64,000 bases of DNA from Catonella sp963539695 (GCA_963539695.1 CAUTOC010000006.1:5134-69133); one strand, 5' to 3'. Shown: positions 9,472 through 19,340, numbered from the stretch's first letter. Notes: generated from the letters alone by a model not told the origin. Program-made: numbers and translations.

Positions 9472-10539
9472 ATGAAAAAGCAGAATGTTTTAAATTTAAT
9501 AAAATATCATGTTGAGAGGAATGAGAATTCTTTTAGAAATGAAGCGGTAGCAATAGCAAGATACTTTGATAGCATCGGTGATTACCAATTAGCTGAATAT
9601 ATTATGGGACTGATATCAGAATCAAACCTGTATGCACCTCAAAGCAGTGACTTTGAAAGTGAATTTTTAAAGCAGATAGAAACGAGGGGGATGGAGGCTT
9701 TGAACTTACCGCTGGAGATATCAGAAGATATCAAGGGAATTATAAATGCAGTAAATCATAATGTGGGAATAAACAAATTTTTATTTGAAGGATTACCCGG
9801 AAGTGGGAAAACTGAGGCTGCAAAAAATGTTGCAAGATTACTTAACAGGTCACTTTTTGTCGTGGATTTTGAGAACCTGATAGACAGCAAGCTGGGACAG
9901 ACGAATAAAAATATTACTAATGTTTTTAAAGAAATAAATATGATTCCAAATGCAAACAAAATAGTAGTTTTATTTGATGAAATTGATGTAATTGCCCTAG
10001 ATAGAATTAACTCAAATGATGTCAGAGAGATGGGAAGGGTAACATCAACTATTTTAAGAGAACTGGACAGGCTGACAGATTTGAATAAAGAGATAGTGAT
10101 TATTGCAACTACGAATTTGTATTCAAACTTTGATAAGGCATTAGTAAGACGATTTGATGCGGTTATTAATTTTAACAGATACAGTGAGGAAGACTTGATA
10201 GAAGTAGCAGAATACTATTTTTCATCATTTATAAAAAACTTCAAGGGTACATCAAAAGATGTCAGACTGTTTAGAAAGATATTAAAAACAGCAAAAAAAC
10301 TACCATATCCGGGAGAATTGAAAAATATCATAAAAACATCGCTTGCATTTAGCGACATTGGCTCTGAATATGATTATCTGAAGAGGTTATATAATAATCT
10401 GATAGGCAATTTGGAGCAGAAGGATTTGAGTAAACTTTATGAAGAAGGATTTACAATAAGAGAAATTGAAAAATTAAAGGGCGAATCTAAAAGTGCAGTA
10501 GCAAGAAAATTAAATAAAGAAGGAGCTGACAATGAATAA
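9472..10539 (+). CDS. AAA+ ATPase partnered with a subtilisin-like protease
   Basis: This 355-aa classical AAA-type ATPase has Walker A G107-L-P-G-S-G-K-T, Walker B L-F-D169-E170, a sensor-1-like IIATTN and an arginine-finger region ALVRRFD. An N-terminal helical segment of about 90 residues precedes the ATPase. The C-terminus ends in a short helix-turn-helix-like segment (FTIREIEKLKGESKSAVARKLNKE). A strong AGGAGG precedes the ATG. The stop overlaps the start of the protease by 8 bp, so the two are translationally coupled and probably form one machine: an ATPase that senses or unfolds something and a protease that acts on it. The location in a defence island suggests anti-phage function. That is inference; I cannot name a characterised system. 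Confidence 0.85.
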   Translation: MKKQNVLNLIKYHVERNENSFRNEAVAIARYFDSIGDYQLAEYIMGLISESNLYAPQSSDFESEFLKQIETRGMEALNLPLEISEDIKGIINAVNHNVGINKFLFEGLPGSGKTEAAKNVARLLNRSLFVVDFENLIDSKLGQTNKNITNVFKEINMIPNANKIVVLFDEIDVIALDRINSNDVREMGRVTSTILRELDRLTDLNKEIVIIATTNLYSNFDKALVRRFDAVINFNRYSEEDLIEVAEYYFSSFIKNFKGTSKDVRLFRKILKTAKKLPYPGELKNIIKTSLAFSDIGSEYDYLKRLYNNLIGNLEQKDLSKLYEEGFTIREIEKLKGESKSAVARKLNKEGADNE

Positions 10540-12754
10540 TGTGTTGGAATTAAGAGGCAAGCGATTTATTCAGGCACCTAGAGAGGGAGCAGGCGGTGGG
10601 ATATCCATGAACAGCAAAAAAGAAGTAACCGCAGAACACTTAATGGGATTAAGAGAGCAGTTAATTCAGATTAAAGACTTTTGGGCTAAGGAATCAAGAC
10701 CGTTTGAAGGAATCTTAGTAAGTGTTTATTACAATAAAATTGTTGCAAAAAGCAATCGTATAGGAGGTCTGTTTAAGGGGAAGGAGTCTAATGAGGCGAT
10801 TGTGGGGGCAAAATTTAATGAAAATAAAAGTAAGCATATTATAATATATTTTCTTGGTTTTGAAGATTTAAATACAAGTATTGAATTGTTATTTAACACA
10901 GCGGATGTATTGTCTCAAAAATTTTCAGGTAAATTAAACCAAAAAACTATGGAGGATAAAAAACTTATTAACTCTATGTTATTTAAGAATCTTCCGTTAA
11001 GTATGTCAGTATTTAAACAGATAATTGCAGATGCTTCATATATAGATTCCTTTGGAGTGGAATTAAAGACAACGGATTTTAAACAAAGCATAATAACACT
11101 TTATGATGTTAAAACAGATGTTAAGTCATTATTTGAAGCATTAGGAATAGACCTTTTAAGCACCAGAATTTTAGATAATCAGACAGTTTATTTAGATGAA
11201 AAACAGTCTGAAGTCCTTTTTGAAAAAGCACCATATTTGGTTTCGATGGCAACTGCTAATCTAACCAAATTATCTCCGGATGATTTTATTGATAAATACC
11301 AAAATGATATGGTTACCATACCTGCACCAACCATAGAGCCGACAATTGGAGTAATAGATACTTTATTTGATGAAAATGTATATTTTAGTGAATGGGTTGA
11401 ATACCATGATATGGTATCAGAGTATATACCGAGAAATTCAAATGACTATCGTCATGGAACTGCGGTAACATCAATTATTGTAGATGGTGAAAGGTTAAAT
11501 CCGTGGTTAAAGGATGGATGTGGACGATTTAGAGTGAGGCATTTTGGAGTGGCAGTAGGGGCGGAATTTTCATCTTTTTCGATTATCAAACAAATTAAGA
11601 GTATTGTTTTAAATAATTTAGATATAAAAGTATGGAATATTTCGCTTGGAAGCAATCAGGAGATTAATGACAACTTTATTTCAGCGGAAGCCTCAATGTT
11701 AGATCAGATACAATTTGAAAACAATGTAATATTTGTTGTGGCAGGAACTAATAAACCAAATGAAGATGTAGTAAAAATAGGCTCTCCGGCAGATTCTATC
11801 AATAGTATGGTTGTAAATGCAGTCACTAAAAGCGGTCTGTCTACAAAATATTCGCGTAAGGGATTAGTATTGTCTTTTTTTGCCAAACCTGATGTTAGTT
11901 ATTATGGTGGAAGTGAAGAACAATATATCAAAGTTTGTGAGCCTTTGGGAGCAGCAAATGTTGCAGGAACCTCATTTGCCGCACCTTGGATTGCGCGTAA
12001 ACTGTCCTATTTGATTGATATTTTAGGGATAAACAGGGAGGTTGCAAAAGCAATGATTATTGATGCCGCAAGAAACTGGAATGAAAAGCCCGATCCTGAA
12101 GAAATTGCATTATATGGACATGGAATTGTGCCGATTCATATTAATGATATCATTCAGACAAAAAATGATGAAATAAAGTTTGTGGTATCAGATGTCAGTG
12201 AAAAATGGAACACATACAATTATCATTTCCCGGTTCCGCTTAAAGATGATAAATATCCTTATATTGCAAGGGCGACCATGTGCTATTTTCCTTTATGTGA
12301 CAGGACACAGGGTGTAGACTATACCAACACTGAACTTAACTTACATTTTGGAAGGTTGGGTAAGGATGGCAAGGTTGTTGACATTAAGGGGGATAAGCAA
12401 AATAAAGATGAAACATTGAATTATCTTTTTGAAGTTGAAGCAAGAAGGCAATTTAGAAAATGGGACAATGTAAAATATATTGCAGAAAGTGCCAATAAAA
12501 GAATGATACCTAAGGATTCTTATAAAAATAAGAATTGGGGAATGGAAATAAAGACCAATAATAGATTAAACCCTAAGGATGGAGAGGGTGTAAGATTTGG
12601 AGTGGTTGTAACACTTAAAGAAATGAATGGTATAAACAGAATTAATGAATTTATCAGGAACTGTACTTTAAACGGATGGTTGGTAAATGTGGTTGATGTT
12701 AAAAATAGGATTGATATTCATCAAAAGGTTAATGAGGAGATTGAGTTTGAGTAG
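10532..12754 (+). CDS. Cytoplasmic S8 (subtilisin-like) serine protease
   Basis: This 740-aa protein has a complete subtilase triad: D276 (IGVIDTLFDE), H308 (YRHGTAVTSI) and S481 (GTSFAAPWIA). The oxyanion-hole Asn is probably N407 (VAGTNKP). No signal peptide or membrane segment is seen. A novel N-terminal region of about 250 residues replaces the usual propeptide, and a C-terminal domain of about 210 residues follows the protease, so it is probably an intracellular effector rather than a digestive enzyme. It overlaps the AAA+ gene by 8 bp. The catalytic residues look intact, so proteolysis is likely. Target and trigger are unknown. Confidence is high for the fold and moderate for a defence role. 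Confidence 0.88.
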   Translation: MNNVLELRGKRFIQAPREGAGGGISMNSKKEVTAEHLMGLREQLIQIKDFWAKESRPFEGILVSVYYNKIVAKSNRIGGLFKGKESNEAIVGAKFNENKSKHIIIYFLGFEDLNTSIELLFNTADVLSQKFSGKLNQKTMEDKKLINSMLFKNLPLSMSVFKQIIADASYIDSFGVELKTTDFKQSIITLYDVKTDVKSLFEALGIDLLSTRILDNQTVYLDEKQSEVLFEKAPYLVSMATANLTKLSPDDFIDKYQNDMVTIPAPTIEPTIGVIDTLFDENVYFSEWVEYHDMVSEYIPRNSNDYRHGTAVTSIIVDGERLNPWLKDGCGRFRVRHFGVAVGAEFSSFSIIKQIKSIVLNNLDIKVWNISLGSNQEINDNFISAEASMLDQIQFENNVIFVVAGTNKPNEDVVKIGSPADSINSMVVNAVTKSGLSTKYSRKGLVLSFFAKPDVSYYGGSEEQYIKVCEPLGAANVAGTSFAAPWIARKLSYLIDILGINREVAKAMIIDAARNWNEKPDPEEIALYGHGIVPIHINDIIQTKNDEIKFVVSDVSEKWNTYNYHFPVPLKDDKYPYIARATMCYFPLCDRTQGVDYTNTELNLHFGRLGKDGKVVDIKGDKQNKDETLNYLFEVEARRQFRKWDNVKYIAESANKRMIPKDSYKNKNWGMEIKTNNRLNPKDGEGVRFGVVVTLKEMNGINRINEFIRNCTLNGWLVNVVDVKNRIDIHQKVNEEIEFE

Positions 12755-12860
12755 AGATTAAAAGCATTTTTCCTTGATTTAACAAGAGAAACTGAATACA
12801 ATATAATAAAGAACTAAAATCGTGTAGATAGGTGTTTAAATTTAAAAGAGGGTATTGTAT

Positions 12861-13921
12861 ATGAAAAAAGCAGTTAATGATGCAACTCTTAACAAAGTTG
12901 GAGATATATACCAGTATTTAATTGCTTTCAGAGAGAAGTAAAACATCATTTTAAAGACAAATCAATGTCAGATAGAGATATAGATTTTTGGAAGACACTT
13001 GCAAATTGGTATGAAGATTATGGACGAATAAAGGATTTTTCAAATTATATTCTGAGTACAACAGCTAGAATCCCAAAAAAATCTTTATTTTATGAATGGA
13101 ACAAAAAGAAGGCGGAAGAAAAATTAAAATATCTGAAAGAAATAGGAAAAATAAACAAAGTAAGAGAAGAGAATTTTAGGAAGCAATATAATAGAATTTT
13201 TGGTGTTTTGTATGATGAAAATCATCTTTTAGCAATATTAAATAAATTCACTATTGAGGATGCTAAAAAGTCAATAACCGGTATATCTAAGGAGTTTTCT
13301 AAGTATGTAGGTCATATTCCTTTAGAAAACAGAGATGGATATATAGGTGCTTTACTTGGAGAAATACTAATAAAAGTAAAAAATCCCCCACATAGATGGG
13401 AAGTTACGAAAACAGTATTTGATGAAATTTTGCGGATGCAGTCAAGTTCATATGTAATTGAAGGGAAAGCGCCACTTCCAGATATATATGCAAAAACAAA
13501 AGTTCCTCAAAGTGAAGTTACTATACTTGAACAGAAAAAATTTGTTTCGGCTATCCGAGAGATACAGCATAATAAAATGATTTCAGCTGCGATGTCAGAT
13601 TATTGGAAAGCAACTTTAACAATTGCTGGATATTTCAAGGATAATCTTATGTATTTAAAAAGCCTTGAGGCATATGAAGAAAATTTATCTGAGAAAATGA
13701 AATATAAAAAAGATAATAGCTGTTTGGATGCTGAGGGTACTACAGCAGAAGAAAAAATAAAACTATCGAAGAAATTTTATAATGAAGTAATGGGCTGGGA
13801 AGCAAATGATTTTGGTTCTATTATTAGTAATCAGGGATATTTTCAAAGAGGGGTTATACACAATATAGTGGAAACAAAAGACTTTAAGTGGAAAGTGGGT
13901 GAAGAAAAGGATGAGTATTAG
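12861..13921 (+). pseudogene. ABC-3C system effector component, internally deleted and frameshifted
   Basis: The ATG at 12861 (GAGG upstream) starts MKKAVNDATLNKVGDIYQYLIAF, the expected N-terminus of ABC-three-component effectors. It hits a TAA at 12939. From 12926 a different frame reads FQREVKHHFKDKSMSDRDIDFWKTLANWYEDYGRIKDFSNYIL and continues for over 320 residues as the shared ABC-3C C-terminal region. In intact members a nuclease or other effector core sits between these parts; here it is missing, and the join at about 12926 also changes frame. The longest frame with a start, 12965-13921, would make a 318-aa protein without the effector. It is followed closely by the middle component and the ATPase. 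Loss of effector activity is inferred. Confidence 0.7.
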
Positions 13922-14399
13922 TAATATTAAAAAACTCTTAATGAATCCGCACTTTTATTCATTGTTAATACAAAGCTTTCTTTCTGGATATGAAAAACCT
14001 TGTGAAATAAAATTGCTGTTTATGGCGCTTCCAATTTTGTTATATGCTGATTCCAGAGAAAAATTAATAAATGCAAATAAAAAAAGTCGGATAGATACAC
14101 TGTTTAAGTCACCTCAGACTATTGATGGAAGTAAGATTTCAGGCAAAACAAGCTTATCCGGTTATGTAGATAGGTATAATTCCCTTAAACCATATTGTAA
14201 AGAAGCAATTATTATTTTATCGTCAGAAGAAAAAATATCCCTTGATGATCATAAAATTGTGATTATCAAGAAAATTGATTATAAAAAGTTTGAAGCTGCT
14301 ATCAAGGATTGGCTCAAAGGTGCATTTTACCTTGGAGTCATATTTTCAAAAACCACAAAAAACAATTTATCTTTCTTTTTAGGAGTTAATATAAAATGA
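13911..14399 (+). CDS. ABC-3C system middle component
   Basis: This small protein of about 162 aa sits between the ABC-3C effector remnant and the DUF3732 ATPase, exactly where the 'three component ABC system middle component' family is found. The sequence has the family pattern: an N-terminal NPHFYSLLIQSFLSGYEK…LLFMALPILLYADSREKL segment, a mid-protein SLSGYVDRYNSLKPYCKEAIIIL, and a C-terminal KDWLKGAFYLGVIFSK. The ATG at 13911 is the conventional start. A GTG at 13899 is an alternative and overlaps the upstream gene more. The stop overlaps the ATPase ATG by 4 bp (ATGA), indicating coupling. It probably links the ATPase to the effector. The gene looks intact. Confidence 0.8.
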   Translation: MSISNIKKLLMNPHFYSLLIQSFLSGYEKPCEIKLLFMALPILLYADSREKLINANKKSRIDTLFKSPQTIDGSKISGKTSLSGYVDRYNSLKPYCKEAIIILSSEEKISLDDHKIVIIKKIDYKKFEAAIKDWLKGAFYLGVIFSKTTKNNLSFFLGVNIK

Positions 14400-16324
14400 G
14401 AAGTTACATAAAAGCAATTATTATATTTAATAAAAATGGTGACAAAAGAATAGTTCCACTTAAACAAGGAGTGAATATAATAACCGGTGAATCAAAAACA
14501 GGTAAAAGTGCTTTAGTTGAAATAATTGATTATTGTCTGTGCAGTGCTCGCTGTACAATACCAAAAGGTAAAATAACCGAATTTTCATACCTTTATACTA
14601 TTATAATGGATATAGGCGATAATACTTATGTTATTGCTCGATATAATTGGGAAGATGAAGGCAAAATGTATTTTTTAAAAGAGTCAAAAGAATTTCATCC
14701 TGAAGATTTAGAATTATACTATTTTAATGATAAGCCTATTTTACCATATAAATCTGTAAAAGATGAAATTGAATCTGCGTTGGGTTTATTTGTAAATAAT
14801 ATGGTTACTGATGATGAACACAAAAGTAAAAAAGCATCATTAAGAAATATGGTTTCTTATTTGTTTCAACACCAAAATTTGATAGCAAGTAAGTTTGCGT
14901 TATTTTATAGATTTTCAGATTTTTATAAAAGAAAAGATGTTATAGAACAATTTCCTGTTTTTGCAGGCATGATTGGTCAAGAGTATTATAGCGATTTGAT
15001 TAAATTAAATACCTTAAAATCCAGCTTGAAACAAAAAAATAAAAAACAAAAAGCTGAAGAAGAAAGTATTGCATATATTCAGAAGAATATGTCATCATTA
15101 TTAGCAGATTATTTTGCATTATTAGAGCAAGATTTTGATAAAGATATTTCAGTAAAGAAGATATTGAAAATAGCTTCTAATTTACCGGAATTTGATGATG
15201 AACAACTTTTTGGTGAAAGGAAAATAACTGAGCGTTATAACGAGTTAAAAATTGAATTAGAAGAACTTAGAAATAAAAAGCGTGAAATATCAATAAAAAT
15301 TAATGATATAAGTAATGTTTCTAATACAGGTGGCTCTTTTACTAAAATGTTGAAAGAGTTAAAACAACAAACCGGTATAGCTGAAATTAAAACAGATAAG
15401 TATACCTGTCCGCTTTGTGGTCAAGGATGTCATGAAATTGCTGAGAATGATTTAAAACTTATTGAGGCTACAGAGTGGCTGGATAATGAATTAAAAATTA
15501 CTGAAAAATATACTGCTGATTTTTCAGAAGATATTAGAAAACTTGAGGATGAAAAGGTAAAATTAGATGCCGAAATTAGTGAAATTTGGGAGCAAATAAA
15601 AATGATGGAGAAAAAATTTATTTCATCAGAAGAACTGGCTTCAAAGAGGGATAAGGTGAATTATGCTAAGGCAAAAATTGATTTTTATGTAGAAATGAAC
15701 AATTCAGGTATATTTGAAAATCTTGATGAAGAAATTGAGAAGCTCAAAAAAGAAATAAAAGAGAAGGAAGAAAAGATTAAAGAATTTGATGTTGATAAAA
15801 AAATGTCAGAAGCAGAAAAATTTTTATCCCAAAATATGAATCGTCTAGCTTTGACACTTGATTTTGAAGAAGATTATATACCTATTAACTTAAAGTTTAG
15901 GCTGCAAGATGGGAGTTTTGATATTTATCAACATAAAAATAACAATGAAAATATTTATTTAGATGAAATGGGAAGTGGAGCAAATTGGGTATCTTGCCAT
16001 ATTGCACTGTTTTTGAGCTTTCTTAGGTATTTTACAGGTCAAGATAATTCGCCTATGCCGCTAATATTATTTTTTGATCAGCCAAGTCAAGTTTATTTTC
16101 CTCAAGGTGTTGATAAAGCTGATAAAATAACACAGGCTGATTTGACAGCCGTAAATAAAATGTATAAGACAATTTTTGATGAAATAAACTTAATTGAAAA
16201 GGATACAGGAATATTACCTCAGATTATTATTGTAGATCATGTAGATGGAACAGGTTTAGATTGTGAAGAAGAATTTAAGAATTATATTAGATGTAATTGG
16301 AGGAATAATAAAGGATTGATTTAG
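14396..16324 (+). CDS. ABC-3C system ATPase (DUF3732, SMC/ABC-type)
   Basis: This 642-aa P-loop protein has an N-terminal ABC-type Walker A G31-E-S-K-T-G-K-S, a long coiled-coil middle and a CxxC pair (YTCPLCGQGC) that could form a zinc-hook-like turn. A C-terminal signature region (LDEMGSGANWV) is followed by Walker B LILFFDQPSQVYFP. The Gln after the Walker B Asp, where most ABC ATPases have Glu, is a recognised DUF3732 trait. In ABC-3C conflict systems this subunit is thought to sense invasive DNA and license the effector. It is translationally coupled to the middle component. The ATPase looks intact while its effector is broken, so the system may be inactive or may act with another effector in trans. 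Confidence 0.87.
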   Translation: MRSYIKAIIIFNKNGDKRIVPLKQGVNIITGESKTGKSALVEIIDYCLCSARCTIPKGKITEFSYLYTIIMDIGDNTYVIARYNWEDEGKMYFLKESKEFHPEDLELYYFNDKPILPYKSVKDEIESALGLFVNNMVTDDEHKSKKASLRNMVSYLFQHQNLIASKFALFYRFSDFYKRKDVIEQFPVFAGMIGQEYYSDLIKLNTLKSSLKQKNKKQKAEEESIAYIQKNMSSLLADYFALLEQDFDKDISVKKILKIASNLPEFDDEQLFGERKITERYNELKIELEELRNKKREISIKINDISNVSNTGGSFTKMLKELKQQTGIAEIKTDKYTCPLCGQGCHEIAENDLKLIEATEWLDNELKITEKYTADFSEDIRKLEDEKVKLDAEISEIWEQIKMMEKKFISSEELASKRDKVNYAKAKIDFYVEMNNSGIFENLDEEIEKLKKEIKEKEEKIKEFDVDKKMSEAEKFLSQNMNRLALTLDFEEDYIPINLKFRLQDGSFDIYQHKNNNENIYLDEMGSGANWVSCHIALFLSFLRYFTGQDNSPMPLILFFDQPSQVYFPQGVDKADKITQADLTAVNKMYKTIFDEINLIEKDTGILPQIIIVDHVDGTGLDCEEEFKNYIRCNWRNNKGLI

Positions 16325-16455
16325 TATAATTAGTTATGATTTAGGTGATATCATAACATCAGACTTTGATGTATTTGACTAAAATTAGACAGGTAATGAA
16401 TGCAATATAATTTGTAAATTGTTGGCACAATAGAAAATGATAGGTACCCACATCT

Positions 16456-17452
16456 ATGAATATTAAAAACACATTTGGCTACCAATTTGAAAAAGCCGAA
16501 AAACAGGGCAATGCCACCATTCTTCACATGATAAACAAAACAGGTTACGGAAGTCTTACCTATAGGAATATTTTACAGGGTATAGACCTTACCTATGACC
16601 ATATCTATATGGAGAGTTTTTGGAAGAAACGGAAAAAGGATGAAGAAAAAATAATACAGATTAATCATTGTCTTAAAGGACAGTTTATATTTACTATGGA
16701 AAATGGAAGAAAGTACCATATGAATGAGGGAGATATCTGTATATATGATGCAAGTTTTGGAGAAACAATAAAATCAAAGATTCCGGGTAAATGCTATCAG
16801 GGATTTTCTGTAAGAATAAATCCCAAAGAGATGAGAGAACTTATTAAGACCTGTAAAATGACAGAAGATATGGATTTTACTTTACTTACGGAAAAGATAA
16901 AAAATGAAGGCGGACCGCTTTTATTAAGAGCCTGTGCCTTGCCGGCAAAGCTTACGGATGAAATTTATCTGATTGAAAACTGTAATAAAAACAGTATTTA
17001 TCTGCTAAAGATTATGGAATTGATGGTAAATTTATGTGATTTTTTCAAAGAAAAAAAAAGTAAGCTTTAATAAATATTCTTTGGATATGCTTAATACAGT
17101 AAGAAAGATTCATGACATGATTTTAACAGACCCCCTTAAAGATGTTAGTGTGAAGGAACTTGTAAAGGAGTTCTTGCTTCCAAGAACAGGTTTTATTCAA
17201 TGTTTTAAGGAATTATATGGAATGCCGCCGGCTACATTTATGCGTGTGGTTAAGATGAAATATGCCGCAAAAGAAATGCTTAACTGCCCTAATATGAGTA
17301 TAAGAAATATGGCTACACTTATGGGCTATGATAACCAAAGCAAATTTGCAGCGGCATTTAAGGCGCAATGGGGAGTGACACCGCTTGTATATAAAAAAAT
17401 GAATTCTTATGAAGTTGAACAAATGGAGCAAAAAATAGAAAATTTGGAGTAG
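16456..17452 (+). pseudogene. AraC-family regulator split at a poly-A tract
   Basis: Frame 16456-17070 encodes a cupin-like sensor half (…HYMNEGDICIYDASFGE…), and frame 17036-17452 encodes the C-terminal double helix-turn-helix (VKELVKEFLLPRTGFIQCFKELYG…MRNMATLMGYDNQSKFAAAFKAQWGVTP) of one AraC/XylS-type regulator. The two halves join across the A9 run at 17051-17059: eight A's would give one open frame of about 330 aa (…FFKEKKVSFNKYS…). The gene reads toward the ABC importer directly downstream and is the obvious candidate regulator of it. A9 tracts are prone to polymerase slippage, so some full-length protein could still be made. A mutation or sequencing error is the simpler alternative. 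Confidence 0.75.
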
Positions 17453-17498
17453 AAAACAAATGCGACTCAGTCTATTATTATTTTGGTAGACATATAGG

Positions 17499-17529
17499 GA
17501 AATCCTGTTAGTTGGGATTTCTTTTTTTT
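17499..17529 (+). terminator. Rho-independent terminator after the AraC-type gene
   Basis: The stem GAAATCC (17499-17505) / GGATTTC (17515-17521) has a nine-base loop and is followed directly by eight T's. It separates the regulator from the importer operon, which therefore needs its own promoter. Confidence 0.85.
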
Positions 17530-17581
17530 AACAAAAGTTAGTCAGGTCTAATTAAAGAGGTTTATTCCGGGGCAGTTTTAT

Positions 17582-18529
17582 ATGAAAATAAGAAAAAAAT
17601 ATATCATGTTTGCAAAGAAACTTGGAATGATGTGCATTGTGTTACTTGGTATAAGTATGTTAAGTTTCCTGCTTCTTACAGCGACCAATAAAGATACAGC
17701 GGAAATTGTTGTAAGGAGAACAAGTCTGAATGCTACAACAGAGCAGATTGAAATGAAAAGGATAGAGCTTGGACTTGATAAACCGCTTCATTTGCGTTAT
17801 TTGTTTTGGCTTGGGAGTTTTTTGACAGGAGATTTTGGAATATCTCTTACCACATTTAATCCAATTCTTACAGACCTTAGAGAGCATCTTCCGGTAACAG
17901 GAATACTGGTGCTTTTATCACTTGTATGGATAATTGTGATTACCATACCTGTAAGTCTTTTTTGTGCATTTAAGAAAAACAGTTTTTTTGACCATGTTAT
18001 AAGGATATTTGGCATTATTGGGATATGTATGCCGGCATTTGTGTTGGGAATTTTTTTGCTCTTATTATTTGCGGTTCACCTGCATTTATTTCCGGTTGCA
18101 CCTAAAGGGAGTTTTACGGATTATATTATGCCATCATTTGCGTTGGCTTTTCCCACATCCTGTGCAATGATACGGGTACTTAGAGCTTCACTCTTGACGG
18201 AAATGTCTAAAGATTATTGCACTTTTGCCAAGGCTAGAGGATTGTCGGACTTTAGGATACTATGTAGACATGCACTTAAAAATGCACTTCCACCGTTTAT
18301 TACACTGTTTTTTCAATACATAGGCTATCAGCTTGCAGGTAGTGCGGTTGTGGAAAAACTGTTTTCACTTCAGGGTATAGGAGACTATTTATTGTCGGGA
18401 ATATTTATTGCAGATACTGTGCCAACTGCATATTGCGTGATGATTGTTGCAGCTGTTTTTGTGGTTTCTAATATTTTGGGAGATGTGATTAATCGGATTT
18501 TATGTCCTTGGACGGAGAGAGTATGTTGA
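17582..18529 (+). CDS. Peptide/nickel-type ABC importer, first permease
   Basis: This 315-aa inner-membrane permease of the Dpp/Nik/Opp B type has about six hydrophobic segments. The N-terminal TM helix is followed by the characteristic GLDKPLHLRYLFWLGSFLTGDFGISL loop, and the EAA-type cytoplasmic loop is …AKARGLSDFRILCRHALKNALPPF. It is the first gene of a five-gene operon (two permeases, two ATPases, lipoprotein). Nickel, metallophore or oligopeptide are all possible substrates for this family, and the sequence does not decide. The gene ends inside the next gene's start region, a typical coupled arrangement. Confidence 0.87.
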   Translation: MKIRKKYIMFAKKLGMMCIVLLGISMLSFLLLTATNKDTAEIVVRRTSLNATTEQIEMKRIELGLDKPLHLRYLFWLGSFLTGDFGISLTTFNPILTDLREHLPVTGILVLLSLVWIIVITIPVSLFCAFKKNSFFDHVIRIFGIIGICMPAFVLGIFLLLLFAVHLHLFPVAPKGSFTDYIMPSFALAFPTSCAMIRVLRASLLTEMSKDYCTFAKARGLSDFRILCRHALKNALPPFITLFFQYIGYQLAGSAVVEKLFSLQGIGDYLLSGIFIADTVPTAYCVMIVAAVFVVSNILGDVINRILCPWTERVC

Positions 18530-19338
18530 AAAAAGTATTAAAAAAGCCGCAGGGAATGGTAGGAATGCTTATTGTGACGGTGTTGATTTTTATTGCGATT
18601 TTTGCACCGGTTCTTGCACCCAATGATCCGATGAAAGAAAATTTGCTGAATAAATATATAACGGCAGATGGTTCTTTTCCGCTAGGTGCCGACCAATTAG
18701 GGCGGTGTGAACTGTCAAGGCTTATTTATGGAGCAAGATATTCGATAGGAATGAGCCTTCCTGCTGTTTTGATTGTATCTGTTACAGGACTTATAATTGG
18801 TCTGTGGAGTACACTTAAAGGTGGTTATATTGAAAAAATTGTAGTGATTTTATGCAATATTTTTCTGGCTTTTTCGGCACTTATTATCGCAGCGGCAATT
18901 GTAGGGGTTTTAGGAAAGAGTATATTTAACAGTATGCTTGCACTGATGCTTGCCTCATTTGCATGGTATGTGAGGATGGTGCGTTCATATACAATTATAG
19001 AGCTTAATAAGGATTATATAACAGCTTCTCAGATATCAGGATGTACACAGTGGCAGATTATTTTTAATCATCTTTTACCCAATATTATTCCACAATTTGC
19101 AGTATATGTAAGTACAGGTATTTCTACTGCCATTTTGACACTTTCTGCTTTTTCTTTTTTAGGTCTGGGACTGTCTGTGGGGACACCGGAATGGGGAATG
19201 TTGCTTAATGAAGCAAGGAGCGGAATATATTCCCATGCAGAATTTTTATTATATCCTTCACTTTGTATTATTGTAGCTGCTTTGGGCTTTAATCTGCTTG
19301 GTGAGGCATTTAGGGATGTATCGGAGGAGGGAAGTTGA
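18523..19338 (+). CDS. Peptide/nickel-type ABC importer, second permease
   Basis: This permease of about 271 aa is of the DppC/NikC type. It has an N-terminal TM segment, the family hallmark ADQLGRCELSRLIYGARYSIGMS after it, and an EAA-like loop (ASQISGCTQWQIIFNHLLPNIIPQF). The ATG at 18523 has GGAGAG just upstream and overlaps the first permease by 7 bp. The ATG at 18502 is an alternative. With the first permease it forms the heterodimeric channel. No defects were seen. The ATPase gene starts three bases after its stop, behind a strong GGAGGAGG. Confidence 0.87.
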   Translation: MLKKVLKKPQGMVGMLIVTVLIFIAIFAPVLAPNDPMKENLLNKYITADGSFPLGADQLGRCELSRLIYGARYSIGMSLPAVLIVSVTGLIIGLWSTLKGGYIEKIVVILCNIFLAFSALIIAAAIVGVLGKSIFNSMLALMLASFAWYVRMVRSYTIIELNKDYITASQISGCTQWQIIFNHLLPNIIPQFAVYVSTGISTAILTLSAFSFLGLGLSVGTPEWGMLLNEARSGIYSHAEFLLYPSLCIIVAALGFNLLGEAFRDVSEEGS

Positions 19339-19340
19339 AA

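Noticed and set aside
16330..16360. GTTATGAT/ATCATAAC hairpin after the ABC-3C ATPase as a terminator
   Set aside because: An 8-bp AT-rich stem with no T run on either strand; too weak to call.
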